This document shows positions 42,522-53,643 of a stretch of 64,000 nt of DNA, piece after piece (position 1 is the stretch's first letter; the number at the start of each line of letters is the position of its first letter). Source of the stretch: Arbacia lixula (Eukaryota > Echinodermata > Echinoidea > Arbacioida > Arbaciidae); contig OZ022585.1 of the NCBI GenBank assembly GCA_963669155.1, positions 8,043,744 through 8,107,743 on the forward strand, written 5' to 3'. Made by a program: the position numbers and the translations under genes. Under the pieces are notes generated by a model that saw only the letters and a program-made list of their open reading frames with translations, was not told where the DNA came from and searched no databases.

Positions 42522-44372
42522 TTCTTGAAAACATTTTGTGATCCAAATCAACATTTTTTAAAGCAAGTTTGGGGATATAACCTTGACAGGAGGGCATTGA
42601 CCTATATAAAATACAGCTCCATGTGAATAATTAGAAACAATTGAACTTCTTGCATTTATATGAGGCAGCAGTCATGTTGGGATCAAATGAAGTCACCGAC
42701 CACGTTCCACTCACAAAATGACCCATGGACAGAAGTGACTATAACATGTAAACTCTGACCATTTCTTGTTTGATTGTGGGGCAACTGTTAATAGTTCTCT
42801 GACCCCAGCTAATAGGTCAAGCATCTGACCTTCACTGACACAGGGTGTTTTGACTGTTGAAGTCATCTGGGGAAGGGTCACTCCCCTACTTCTAAAAAAA
42901 GAGGTCATCAAAAGGAAAGTTGTTTTTTTCCCCAATATTTTAAAGAGGCAAATAAATAAGAACCGCCTACATATACATGTAGATATAGTGAGCTGGGAAG
43001 TGTATCCCATTTGCAGACAAAAATAAAAATTTTCTAAGCATTACATGAGCTACAAGAACAACATAGAGATTAAGATTGTGAAATATGCAGCTTCATGACA
43101 AGAATTGAAATAATGTGTGGAAATTGTTGTTTATCTGCCAAACCCTTTAACACTGGGAGACATTTCATCAGGTGCATGGGAGGCGTTTCCCTGAAAGTTG
43201 TAAATACTGAGTGACTTGAAGCTTGGCACCCAGGCCAATGTACGAGTATAACCTGTTAAGAGGCCATTTACAGTTCTGCAAAATAATTTATATCAAACCT
43301 ATACAATCACAGTAGAACTTCTAAATTGGCACTGTAGCACTAAAGAAGAATTCAACAGCAAAAGTGTTCATTAGTTAATTAATTTGATACTGATGAAACA
43401 AGAAATGATTGCTTGCTTTTACTAACACACAATGGTTGGAGCTTAGTCCCACTACCTACATGTACACGTAGTGGTGCCAGATTCTGAGCAAGGAGAGAAA
43501 TAAATTTGGCTCAAATGTAAAAGTGTTGAAAAGCTTTTGAAAACAAACAATTTCAAGAAATATAGTGTAGACAACCAAATTCTTGAGAACATTAGATGAC
43601 CACAATAACAGCATACATAATCAAGTTTGTGAAATATGAAAATGAAAAAGCAAAGTGGAATTCAAATGATGTGTGAAAAACCTACATCATGCCCATTAGT
43701 TGGGGGGGGGGGCTACTTTTAAAATGAGATGTCCTGAAAAAAAGACGGAAGCATCCTTGCCATGCATTGTACCTTATGAGCAAACAAACATTTTCACAAG
43801 GGCACTTCACTTGTTTTAGGAGGGCTCTTTATGTTAAATGGGGGCTATCGCCCTGAGCCCCCATGTAATTTCTTTTCACTGGCACACACATGATGTCGAT
43901 AGGTGATGTAAATGGGATGGCTGTTCTGAGTTTATGGCCAGGCTAAATGTCCGCTAAGGCTAGAGATGAAGAATTTAATGTGCCGAGATGTCCTCTCAAT
44001 TAATACGACAGATGTGGTTCCCCCGATGGCTCGTTCAGCGAAGGCCAGATTAGGTATCTTAACTTAGTCTCAGGAACAACTATCTTAAAGGCCCTCAGAC
44101 ACGCTATGCACTACCCTGCTAGTTGTTACTTGTACCTTAAAGAAATTGCCCAACATCTTGCAAAGTGAATAACATTACAAGTTGCCTTTTTCTTGAATAT
44201 GTTTTAATATTAATTTGTTTATTTCTCAATTCATGTGCCCTTTAAAAGGGAAAGGAACAATTTTTTACTTTTCTTTTTCCTCTTTTATGTGCAAAAGTAG
44301 GGAAAAATTTCATTTTGCCGACATATCTGTAGAAAATTCAAGGCAATCCACTAATGCAGTCCATCAAAAATG

Positions 44373-44378
44373 TTTATT
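44373..44378 (-). terminator. Candidate polyadenylation signal of the Ig-domain gene
   Basis: AATAAA on the minus strand (TTTATT on plus) about 345 bases after the stop codon. Another candidate lies near 44,217. Use is inferred from position only. Confidence 0.3.
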
Positions 44379-44721
44379 TCCATCCCGTTATCTGCCCATC
44401 TGTTGGTGTGAGTTAGTCTATACTCACAAATTGCCACTGACTTGAATCAGATACAGTCACTGAAGTTTGCACTGTACCTGAAATTTGAACATGAATTCAT
44501 TTGAATGGACATGTTTGGATTGGCGAATAACTGTGCAGATGATATGATCTGCAAATGAATGAAGAATAATTTTCATATTAGATTCAACAGAATACATGTA
44601 TTCTCAAAGTGAAACAAATTATATTTTCAGTACAAGTCATCAGTAATAAAAAGAAAAATGTAGACAATTATCAAAATATTTACACTAGCACACTCCAGAA
44701 GTAGGGGGGGGGGGACATGCA

Positions 44722-46788
44722 TTATACAAGTGTTTGCTTGTTTCCCCTTTCACCTTCTTCCCCCGCGATATTCTCATAAATGTTGTCGCCATCTTCGAAC
44801 GGAGCGTCTGAGAAGAAGGTGGTGTTACCTCCCTGCATGTCGTGGATTCCCCCATCCACAAACACCAGCTTGGCCTGCTTGACCTCATTAGGGGGGTGGG
44901 GCAGTGTCCTGACATAGCACCCCTCGGTGACGTCGGGCTGGTTGGGGGAGAGGCCTGTGGGCGTGGCTAGGTGACAGGGTGCCCTCTGCTGGCGAGGGTT
45001 GTGACCCCACGTCTGGTTCATGCAGCAGGCATGGGAGCGCGGGTGCTGGTAGTGCGGCTCGAGGGAGTCCTTGCGCGTCGGAGGCTGCGGCTTAGGGGAG
45101 GGCGGCACGGACAGCATCGTCTGGGACTCGTAGCAGGCGGGCCGCGCCCCTGGCCGCACCTTCTGGTAGTGGCCCAGCTCCGGATGGTAGAAATTGCTGA
45201 CGGCACGCGGCATGCTCGGCGTTTGACAGCTGTCCATTCCGTAGTCAGACGACACGATTGTTTCCGCGGTCGTTAAGACGGGCGGGGAGTCTGGAGTGTG
45301 GGGCGGGGCGTGGTTGGCCGAGTGGACCACGACATGAAGCGTAGCCTGCACCTGCTGTCGCTGCGGGTCCACCCCGCCTCTCTCGCTCTCGGGCAGCTCG
45401 TAGACGTTAAGCGTGTCGCGAGAAGTCCGCAAAGTACTGCATCCCTGTGAGTGCATGTAGTGGAACTCAGATATCTGGCTGCTGGCTTTCGTGGTGGGGG
45501 CGGCAGCAGTGTGATGGCAGTGCGCGTCGTGTTTCTTCTCCTTGCGCTTCTTGCAGCCGCACATGACTGGGGCGTAGATAGCGAGGAGGATCAGGAGAAA
45601 CAGAGACATCAATACGCAGATAATCAGTAGCCAGATCGGCCACAAACGCCACTTTCCACGATGCGTGTGAATGAATATATCTGGTTGCTCGGTTGTATAT
45701 GGTTGCGCTGGAGGGCCCGTCGGATTAGCAAGCACGTTACTATTCAAACTAACGATAGTGCTACTGTTTGACACAGGCCACCCATTATTGGTCAATTCAC
45801 ACACAATTTCCATGTCCAACGCGCTGTAAAGGATGGTCAGGTCTGTGATGCGCAGGGTACGGCCGTTATTTTCCACTATAAATCCAAACATTCCTGGTGT
45901 GATGGGATCGTCGTTGACGTACCACGTGAAGTTGTTGACGTCCCGACTGAAGTTGGTGCTCGGGCCACACGTGAAGCTCAGCTCCACCATGTCCTGCGAC
46001 CGCGGCTCACCTCCAACAAGTGGCAGCGTCCCACGCTCAAACTCCTGCCAGACTTTATTGATGTTCGAATCAATCTGAACCGATGGGGGCGCTATAACAG
46101 TCACAGGCGAGACATTGCAGCTGCGCTCACCCTCCAACGCTTCGCCGCTAGCTTTGCAGTAATAGTGCGATAAATTCTCGTCAAGAGAGACTATAGCGCG
46201 GTGAGTCGCGACCGTTTCGTAATCCCATAACATATCCGAGGGCAAGTTAACGTTCCCGTTGAACCATTGGAGCCGAACGGCGGGCGAACCGCCCCGTGAC
46301 CGGCACACCAACTCCACCTCATCCCCCGGCATGAGCAGTCCATGCAGCTTGTGGATCTCACATTGCGGATATTCATCCGGTGGCGCCACGAGCACGATAA
46401 CCCTGGCCTGATACGACGAGAACCGATGCACCGGTCCGTAACACGCACATTCATACTGACCTCCGTCCCACGCGGTAGCGTTGCTGATCTGCAGTGTGAA
46501 ATCACCCTTGGATGCGTTCCCAACGACAGCATAACGACTGCTGAATTCGGAAGGAATTCCGCGCATGAGCTCATCATTCATCGAGATGTACGTCTGCATG
46601 TCAAGACGGTACCAGTACATGTTGCATGTAATGGACCTTCTCAGAATGCAAGGCAAACGCACTGTGTCGCCTTCTCGAATGGTTTGATCACCGGGTTCTT
46701 CCATCATGTACTCATGCTGAGCTAGTGCTCCACTTTGTAACCATAAAACTGCTACGCAGCACACAAAAGTAACTCGCGAGATCTCCAT
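44722..46788 (-). CDS. Single-exon immunoglobulin-domain membrane protein (nephrin/Kirre-like)
   Basis: 688 residues. A signal peptide (about 1-23) precedes three Ig-like domains with cysteine pairs C47-C114, C162-C211 and C274-C330, each with the core Trp (W59, W175, W289). There are seven potential N-glycosylation sites, including N91, N205 and N286. One membrane helix spans about 384-407, followed by the basic stop-transfer KKRKEKK. The roughly 275-residue cytoplasmic tail is Pro/Ser-rich, has a YENI tyrosine site near the C-terminus (GRB2-SH2-like YxN pattern) and ends QTLV, a class I PDZ-binding motif. Kirrel/Neph proteins end similarly. It is probably a cell-adhesion or recognition receptor; which IgSF subfamily is uncertain. 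No intron interrupts it, unusual for a multi-Ig gene. It lies antisense to XPO4 and may be nested in intron 9. Confidence 0.88.
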   Translation of the reverse strand: MEISRVTFVCCVAVLWLQSGALAQHEYMMEEPGDQTIREGDTVRLPCILRRSITCNMYWYRLDMQTYISMNDELMRGIPSEFSSRYAVVGNASKGDFTLQISNATAWDGGQYECACYGPVHRFSSYQARVIVLVAPPDEYPQCEIHKLHGLLMPGDEVELVCRSRGGSPAVRLQWFNGNVNLPSDMLWDYETVATHRAIVSLDENLSHYYCKASGEALEGERSCNVSPVTVIAPPSVQIDSNINKVWQEFERGTLPLVGGEPRSQDMVELSFTCGPSTNFSRDVNNFTWYVNDDPITPGMFGFIVENNGRTLRITDLTILYSALDMEIVCELTNNGWPVSNSSTIVSLNSNVLANPTGPPAQPYTTEQPDIFIHTHRGKWRLWPIWLLIICVLMSLFLLILLAIYAPVMCGCKKRKEKKHDAHCHHTAAAPTTKASSQISEFHYMHSQGCSTLRTSRDTLNVYELPESERGGVDPQRQQVQATLHVVVHSANHAPPHTPDSPPVLTTAETIVSSDYGMDSCQTPSMPRAVSNFYHPELGHYQKVRPGARPACYESQTMLSVPPSPKPQPPTRKDSLEPHYQHPRSHACCMNQTWGHNPRQQRAPCHLATPTGLSPNQPDVTEGCYVRTLPHPPNEVKQAKLVFVDGGIHDMQGGNTTFFSDAPFEDGDNIYENIAGEEGERGNKQTLV

Positions 46789-47439
46789 GTTGTCAAAATA
46801 TCTAACTTAAAAATGTACTGAGACAGTTGAAAGATCACCCAAATTTGCACAAATTGATCCCTCCAATAGGTTTCAAGAAATATTGAGATTTCCGCATGTC
46901 CAAGAATTACAGCTGATAGATCAAAGTTTGCAGAATTCCATCAGTAAGTTCCAAGAAAAGTTGATGAATTCAGAAATGCACATCAATCACTGCAGTATCT
47001 TACATGTAGACGATCCAAGAAATAAGCAATGCAGTTGAAAGGTTCACAAAAGTTTGCGCAATCTGATTCTTTCACTAAGTTCCAAGTATTCAGATGATGA
47101 TGTATTCAGAAGTGCATCAATACATCAATCAATGTAGCATTGTGGTTCACACACACATGTTCCTAAATGAATGGCTGCATGGAAATAAAAGTCAGTTTCT
47201 GTGGGTTACTACAGCAGGCCCACAGGGGTAGGGGGTCTTGCTCTTCTTATCTCCCCCTGCCTCTCCCCACCACAGCTATAAACACTGTCCCTTCCTGATC
47301 AGTAATCCCTCCTCACATAAACCCAGCTGGCCCCCCCACAAGGGATGGGAGGAAGTGGGCTCTGCAATGTGCACACAGGAGGGAGGGCTGGCTGGCTGCT
47401 GGATGCAATGTCAACACAAGATCAAGATTGGCCCACCAA

Positions 47440-47735
47440 CAGCATCAACCAGACCACAGCCACAGTTATTTTCTTCCCCCTATGCAAACAGTTTTTACAC
47501 CCCAGCTCAACATATGTTCCCCTTCCTCTCCTGTCCTTCAGCTCAAAAACTTCCCTCCACTGTCTTCCAGCTCCGTTGGTAGTAGTAGAGAAAGTGCTGG
47601 TAGGAAGTGGGGTGTTAGAATATAAACAGTTATGGTCCAGCCACACAGTTATGTTGTGCCCCCTGTGCAAACAGTTTTTTCACCCTGGCTCAACATATAT
47701 TCCTCTCCTTCCTTCAGGTTAAAACTCCCCTGGTA
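47440..47735. repeat. Imperfect tandem duplication, about 187-bp period
   Basis: Both copies contain GCAAACAGTTTTT, then GCTCAACATATNTTCC and TCCTTCAG, then a (GTAG)-type run leading to GGTAGGAAG. The second copy continues into the CAG repeat. Confidence 0.65.
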
Positions 47736-47740
47736 GAAGT

Positions 47741-47776
<36 letters not shown>
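47741..47776. repeat. (CAG)12 trinucleotide repeat
   Basis: Twelve AGC/CAG units followed shortly by a 16-18 base G-run, about 950 bp upstream of the Ig-gene start codon. Confidence 0.95.
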
Positions 47777-47777
<1 letters not shown>

Positions 47778-49837
47778 GTAGGAAGGGGGGGGGGGGGGGG
47801 TGGGCCTAGAGCTACCAGTATGTAATCCTGCCCCCTGTTGACGGATGAAAGGACAGTAACATCTGCTGCCGATCTCCGATCAATCCCTCTGAAAGCAAGA
47901 GTTACATGAAAGCTTCAAAGTCCGCATTCAGTCCCCAAGGTCAATACTCAGTTGTCGAGGTTATTAACATGTCTGGATTTTTTTTCAGATGCTCCCTCTG
48001 TGAGTTCATTGTCACGACTTCAAATAGTTTGATTTAACAGTTTCTATTTGTTAGATATTTTCACAAAGTCACATCAAACTTGCTTTTCCCATAATCCATA
48101 GTGTTGCACCGTTAACATTGTAGAGAAAGAATCAAAAGTTTATTCAATCTTGAATGAAACAGCGACTGAAATGAGTATATGTATACATCCAGGACAGTTC
48201 ACTCACTATGCGGGCTGCAATTATTCTAAGAATGCATCTTCGATTGCTACCAGGCTCTTGCTGCTCTATCCCTGGCTATCCCAGTAATCCTTTCGATAAG
48301 CCCAGGTTCAAGTTTGTGCTGTTTTATCCATCCAAGCCGAAAGAGAAGAAGAGGGAATTCGCGTCACCACTGCCAGAAGTTATTCCAAGGCGTTTGCATC
48401 ACTCCAAAGCAAAGAATTAGTTAAGCATAGTGGTCCAGTCATGTAGATTTATAAGCGTATCAGTTGTAAAAAGGTTTGTAGTTGTTCCAAACTTGAGAGT
48501 TATGTTTTCAGAGAGAAACCAATATTGAATGGTTTTTAATTCACTTGCATTTGAGACTCTCAAGTATTCATCCACGGATGGGAGGTCTGATGGGGGGATA
48601 ATTAAACAGTTAACGAGTTTGACGTCCAGCGAAGCAGTCGTTCCTCAAGGATACAATATGGCATTCAAGTTATAGGCATAATTGATATGGCTCCAGTGTA
48701 AATCGTCGCCAAGATATTTCCAGAAAGAAATAGAAAAGGCCGCGTTCTGATGATGTTCATTGTACCCCCAGCCGGCCCAGGGCAGGGTGAGATGCGTGCA
48801 TGCAGATGTCAAGAACAGATACTCCCTCCCAGCTCCTCTCAGTTGCCCTTTACCATGGCGATGAGTTTTCTGCGCTTCAAATCAGATGGCTCTCTGTCAG
48901 GTCAATCGACCTAAACGTAGATTACGTCACATTAGTCCTCGCTAATCATCCATTTAATTCATCGCTTTAGAAGAGCGTTTGGTTATTTGTAGATTTTCAT
49001 GCGTACATCCGGATCACTTTCTTCACGGGCTTATCGTCCACTCAAATTCATTACTACTGAGATGTTTTTGATCAGCTGATAGTAGAAAAGGTTTCCAAAA
49101 TGAGATTTTGTTCGAAAAGTTCAGCTTGCATACTCTGTAGGGAGGGCCTGATGAAGGTGAAACTGCGAGCGGTGGGGGGATTGGGAGAGAGGGATAGAGA
49201 ATGGAACGGAGGAGGCCCATGGACGGACTCCCTCGTCTGGAGGTGAGAGCGAACTGGCCAGACAGTTTCCTGCCCTCTGATTGGCTGCTTGCTCAAACTT
49301 TCATCACTGGGCCACAGGCTCCGCCTTCTTTGGCTGCCTCTCCTGGCAGACAAGTTTGTGTAGTCTGTTGCACAGACCCAATTGTGAGCTCTACTAGCTT
49401 GTCAAAACAGATACATTGGGTTCTTGTGATATGTACTATATTTATCATGAACATCTCTTAATACTCTAATATGCCATAAGGTGTTCAACAAATATCTTGA
49501 TGAAATTGGGACTCTTAATCTTCGATATGACTGAGAATCTTTGAGGTGATCACTGATTTTGTGTCTGTCACATGAATACATGCACATTGAAGACACTTTT
49601 CTTATATTTAGTCGCAAAATCTGTATGGCAGTAATATATGTTTGCATGTCATATTCTGCACAAGTTTGTGTGTGGAAATTAACATGCCGTAACTATTTTC
49701 TCTTCACATTACCACACTGTTTGCTTAACCTACATGTATTGTCAAGTGTATTATTTACTCCATCTCTGCCTGCATCTCTGCTGCATTTTGGAAGATTTTG
49801 TATGCAAACTCCACAGAGCAGGAGTTCGCTGGCATAC

Positions 49838-50277
49838 AAAGGCCGTGTTTTACTGTTTATCATCTTTCCAAAATTTGAAACGCCTTTCAATACCCACTAT
49901 CAAAAGGCGTTTCCAAAGGCCTTTACGAACGCGTTTAAAAAAACGTTGCGTTTGTCAACTCAAAGTCGCCCAGTCGAAAACTGGCCTCACTGCGCAGCTG
50001 TACTGCGCCGTTTGACCGAGGAAGGAGGTGCGGCGCGCGCTTTGTGATCGAAGTAGAAAGTCGTTTCAAAACAGCTTTGCATTTATCTTGCTTCTATAAA
50101 TGCGTTTTTTGGCTCAAATGTGTTCCGGAACGCACAAATTTGTGCGTTTCAAAAAGGCTTTCCGAACCCCATAATCAAAACACCTTTGCGTTTATCATCT
50201 CCTTAAAATTCCCTGAAAGGCATTTTGAAACCAAAATTCTACCCAAGAAAAGAGATAATAAACGCACCCCAAAGATA
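49838..50277. mobile_element. Foldback family G copy 1
   Basis: Words such as CCAAAGGCCTTTACGAACGC and AACCCCATAATCAAAACACC are shared in inverse orientation with 62,893-63,318. It is about 430 bp long with subterminal GCGTTTNTCAAC repeats and no coding. Confidence 0.75.
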
Positions 50278-51006
50278 GACTCAGAGTTCTGTGAAATTGT
50301 GCTTTGTAGGCAATTCTTTTTTTTAAGCAAAGAACTTGAAAAATTAACTTCAGAATGACCATAGAAATTTAAAAACAAGCGGTTGGATCTTGCTAAAACT
50401 AAAAGATACATGTTTTTGTGTGTTTTATGTAGAACAGTGGGTAAGCATGCTTCTGCATATATGGATGCACACTGTAGGCATACAGTGCACATGTGCAGTG
50501 ATAGTGTCAGGTCCAATGGTTGGTGGCTGGTATTAGTGTCTGCAAAAACTATTCTATCCACCCAGCGCACTGTATGAATGGTAGAGATTGGCAGGTGATG
50601 AGAGTGGGGGACAGAGAGGGACCATGTGTAGATTCCTGTCCAGTCAGATGTCTGTCTGTCTGTCTGTACAGTGTGATGTGATGTATGTGTGTGGTCTAGA
50701 GGAAGAGAATAGGGATGAATGCCCAGCTGTCCGCAATAAATTTCCATGGTGAAAGTGTGGCGCAAGGCTGTGATGTACATGTGTTTGGTCATGTAACTAG
50801 AGAGGTGAGAGGGATGTACTGTAGCAGCCTGGATGGCACTCATGAGAAAACCACAGCACCTTGTGCATACTCGAGATACTTTGGTTGTATTTGCACTTTA
50901 GTTTTGGAGGGGGGGGGGGGGGTATATTAAAGACAAGGTGTCCCTTTTGTAGGAAAATGGAAGAAGATACTGGAATAGAACTCCCCTCTCAATCAGAGAA
51001 GTGGCT
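50278..51006. other. Non-coding stretch
   Basis: No gene signal. The minus-strand open stretch of 222 codons over 50,175-50,843 overlaps the family G element and microsatellite-like (TCTG)n and has no domain features. A G-run lies at 50,909-50,922. Confidence 0.5.
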
Positions 51007-51378
51007 TTAAAGGGCATATACTATACTGGGAAGGCAAAAAAGCCTTCAAATGGTGGTCATGAACATTCGTCTTGCCAATGGTTCTAAATTCATGTGTTGT
51101 CCATTTTAGAAGCTTGCTGAAAGTTATTTTCCCTCAAATGATCCCCATTTGGAATAATAAATGATTAATGATTAAATCCTCAAAATGTTCGGCCCGAACA
51201 TTTTGAGGATTTGTGATTTAATCACTCATTGCTCCAAATGTACATCATTTGAGGGCAAATAACTTTTAGCAAGCTTCTAAAATTGACAATACATGAATTT
51301 AAGACCACTGGCAAGAAGATTGCTTACGATCACCTTTTGAAGGCTTTTTTGTCTTTCCAGTACAGTATATGCCCTTAA
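51007..51378. mobile_element. Foldback family B copy 4
   Basis: The most regular copy, with TTAA at both ends and the palindromic centre GTTCGGCCCGAAC. Confidence 0.92.
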
Positions 51379-52074
51379 AGCAAAATTATAGCAATTAGTA
51401 GATTTTGAGTTTTGGGCAGGTCGTTCCAAACCTATAGCTGAGAGACCAACAACCGCTGTACGCTATAGTTCACATCAGTCTGTTCAATGGGAGCAATGGT
51501 TGCATTGTAGGCAGGGCAGTAATCCTTACCCTTTAATGTTCACTCAAGTCTAACCCTAACCTTGAACCTAGACCAAATTGCAGTGTATTTTGGCATTGAT
51601 AAGAAGGGGGAAAGACTTGAATGCTAGAAGATGCAAAAGGGAATAACAATTATTTCCCAGAAGATAACACAGGTATGTCTTCCTAAAGTGTATGGCTACC
51701 AGTGCTTGGGATATAATCTTTGTTTCGCTTTTTCTTACTTGTATTTGCATAAAACAATATGAGAACACTGAAATATTTTCTCAAATTTAATGTTTTTTCC
51801 TGTGCACCATTTTATACAGCATGATACACTTCCCAGGACATGTGAACACGTACATACTGTATAATGCTATCCAATAATGTGCTAAAAGAATTACTGGACA
51901 GACTTGGCAGAGTGTAATCTGCGATGATTAAAGGAGTTTGATGGTTAATTACTGAAGTTATTTTGAGTAGTCTACAGATGCACACACAATTGTAGCCTAG
52001 TGAAACTTCTGCTCAAGAAACTGAGATTGAAACTGTCCTGTATTAAGATTAAGTCAATTAATTTAACCAAAACC

Positions 52075-52366
52075 TTAAAGAGATAGTTCACCCTAAAATT
52101 AGGTTGGTTTCGATAAAGGCAGACACATGAAAGAAACATAAGTGAACGTTTGATGAAAATCCGTCCCAGGATAAGAAAGTTATGATCTTTTACACTTTTG
52201 ATTTTGTGACATCGTGTGGGAGGTATTTTCCCATATATTGTATACAATTTTTATTGAAAAAGTTCATTTTCTCAAAAAGATATGCCTCCTGTTACATGTG
52301 CATCTGATACATAAATTACAAATATTTTTTTACAGAAAAACCTGTATGAACCATCCCTTTAAAGGG
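52075..52366. mobile_element. Foldback family D copy
   Basis: TTAAAGAGATAGTTCACCC to CATCCCTTTAA, with GATGAAAATCCGTCCCAGGA and GATAAGAAAGTTATGATC inside. Confidence 0.8.
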
Positions 52367-52601
52367 TTAGGAAAAGTATGTGGTAAAGACTACAGACCCA
52401 ATTGAGCCATTGATGTAATACAAGTGTCTGTGAGTTAGACTAGACTCGGATACCACACTCTTCAAGCAAATGGTGTCAGTAAGCATTCTCCCTGTGCTCA
52501 GTCATAACATAGGGCCTGTCCTGTGCTGTAGTCTGTCGCCTTAGGCATTGTAAAGGTTGAGGGGTAAAAGTGGTAAGGATCGTCAAAGCCTGTTCATTTC
52601 G

Positions 52602-53133
52602 AGTAACAATCTATTGTGTAGCTGCAAACTAGATCGATAGGTGCGTCTTCATTAGCCCGATCAGACGAAATAGCGAGCTATTTTGCTGATCCGGGGAACT
52701 AGCCTGAAGTTGCAATCGCGTCTTCATCAGCTCGAAACTCGGGATGCATAAATTATCCCGATGTTCGCACATGTGTAGTGTGTGACAGGAATAGGCCACG
52801 ACTGCATGGCTTCGGTTGTGAGCTCGCATTCACGCACATATAAAAACCTATTACGTAAGCAATGCCTCGTGGGCGCTGGTGCATGCCGGGATCAAGCTAG
52901 TTCACGAACTAGCTCGAGCTAGCTCCATCTAGCCCAAGATTTCTGGGGAAATTTTCTCGACCAAATAGCTCGCTATTTTGCCTGATATGGCTAATGAAGA
53001 CGCAAATAGCTAGCTATTTCGTGATCTGGCTAGCTAACCCAATCAGAACAAGTTCGCTATTTTGCCCAGCTCGAGCTAATGAAGACGCCCCTTTACAGTA
53101 ACAATCCATTGTGTAGCTGCAAACTAGATCAAT
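52602..53133. mobile_element. Foldback family A copy 2 with 37-bp flanking direct repeats
   Basis: The element at about 52,641-53,090 runs opposite to copy 1 and has GTGCGTCTTCATTAGCCCG-type ends. The 37-bp sequence starting AGTAACAATC occurs at 52,602-52,638 and 53,097-53,133 with two mismatches. Confidence 0.85.
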
Positions 53134-53537
53134 GTGAATGTTGTTTTGATTTGGAATAAACATCATTTCCCATCCTGATGAAACACTGATTTACCCCACT
53201 TGTGAAAAGCCTGCCTTTCAAATTCATACTTTTTGTTTTAGCTCCAAGGCTTTCTAACATTATTATCAAAAATCAAAGACATCAGACAATGTTTGTCCGT
53301 ATGAAAGATAACCGACTGCTTGGTACGACAGGTGATTTTCGTTCCTGTTACAATAAAGCATTAAAAAGGGAAAAAAGTGGTAAAGATTATGTACTTGCAA
53401 TCAATGAAATGCTGTTCTGCTATTCCCATGGCTCCCATTCCTGTTTGCTACCAGGATACCACAAAGAAAATCATCTGAAAAATGGTGAAACTGAACATGA
53501 TTTTTGGTGCAGATTACTGCTTCAGATAAATACTTTT

Positions 53538-53643
53538 TAAAGGGATAGTTCACCCTGAAATTAAGTTGGTTGTAATAAAAGCAGACACATGAAAGAAGCA
53601 CAAAAGTGAAGGTTTAAAGAAAAGGGTGGACCATCCCTTTAAG
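53538..53643. mobile_element. Foldback family D, deletion derivative
   Basis: About 105 bp: TTAAAGGGATAGTTCACCC then the reverse arm GGACCATCCCTTTAA. Almost all of the interior is lost. Confidence 0.75.

Larger units (their letters stand above)
41503..42792. repeat. 646-bp tandem duplication containing family B elements
   Basis: Unit 1 (about 41.50-42.14 kb) and unit 2 (about 42.14-42.79 kb) each consist of a family B hairpin plus some 270 bp of unique flank. Matching points 41,875 and 42,521 give the 646-bp period. The copies differ by scattered substitutions only. Confidence 0.9.
35853..44721. other. XPO4 intron 9 or intergenic DNA, 8.9 kb
   Basis: No coding exon is recognised. It contains a CT microsatellite, foldback elements of families D, E, H and B, a (CA)n tract and a 646-bp tandem duplication, listed separately. 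Segments at 38,980-39,660 and 43,960-44,110 have more even composition and could be conserved non-coding DNA. Confidence 0.5.
46789..49837. other. 5' flank of the Ig-domain gene, no coding gene seen
   Basis: Contains internally repetitive AT-rich sequence (46.8-47.1 kb), a roughly 190-bp imperfect duplication (47.45-47.73 kb), a CAG repeat and a G-run. The promoter of the minus-strand Ig gene should lie here, but I see no decisive motif. Confidence 0.45.

Noticed and set aside
44971-45276. Plus-strand frame over the Ig-receptor tail, rich in Arg and Val
   Set aside because: Shadow of the minus-strand coding sequence, with no family match.
50175-50843. 222-codon minus-strand open frame
   Set aside because: It overlaps a family G element and (TCTG)n, with no signal peptide, domain or conserved motif.
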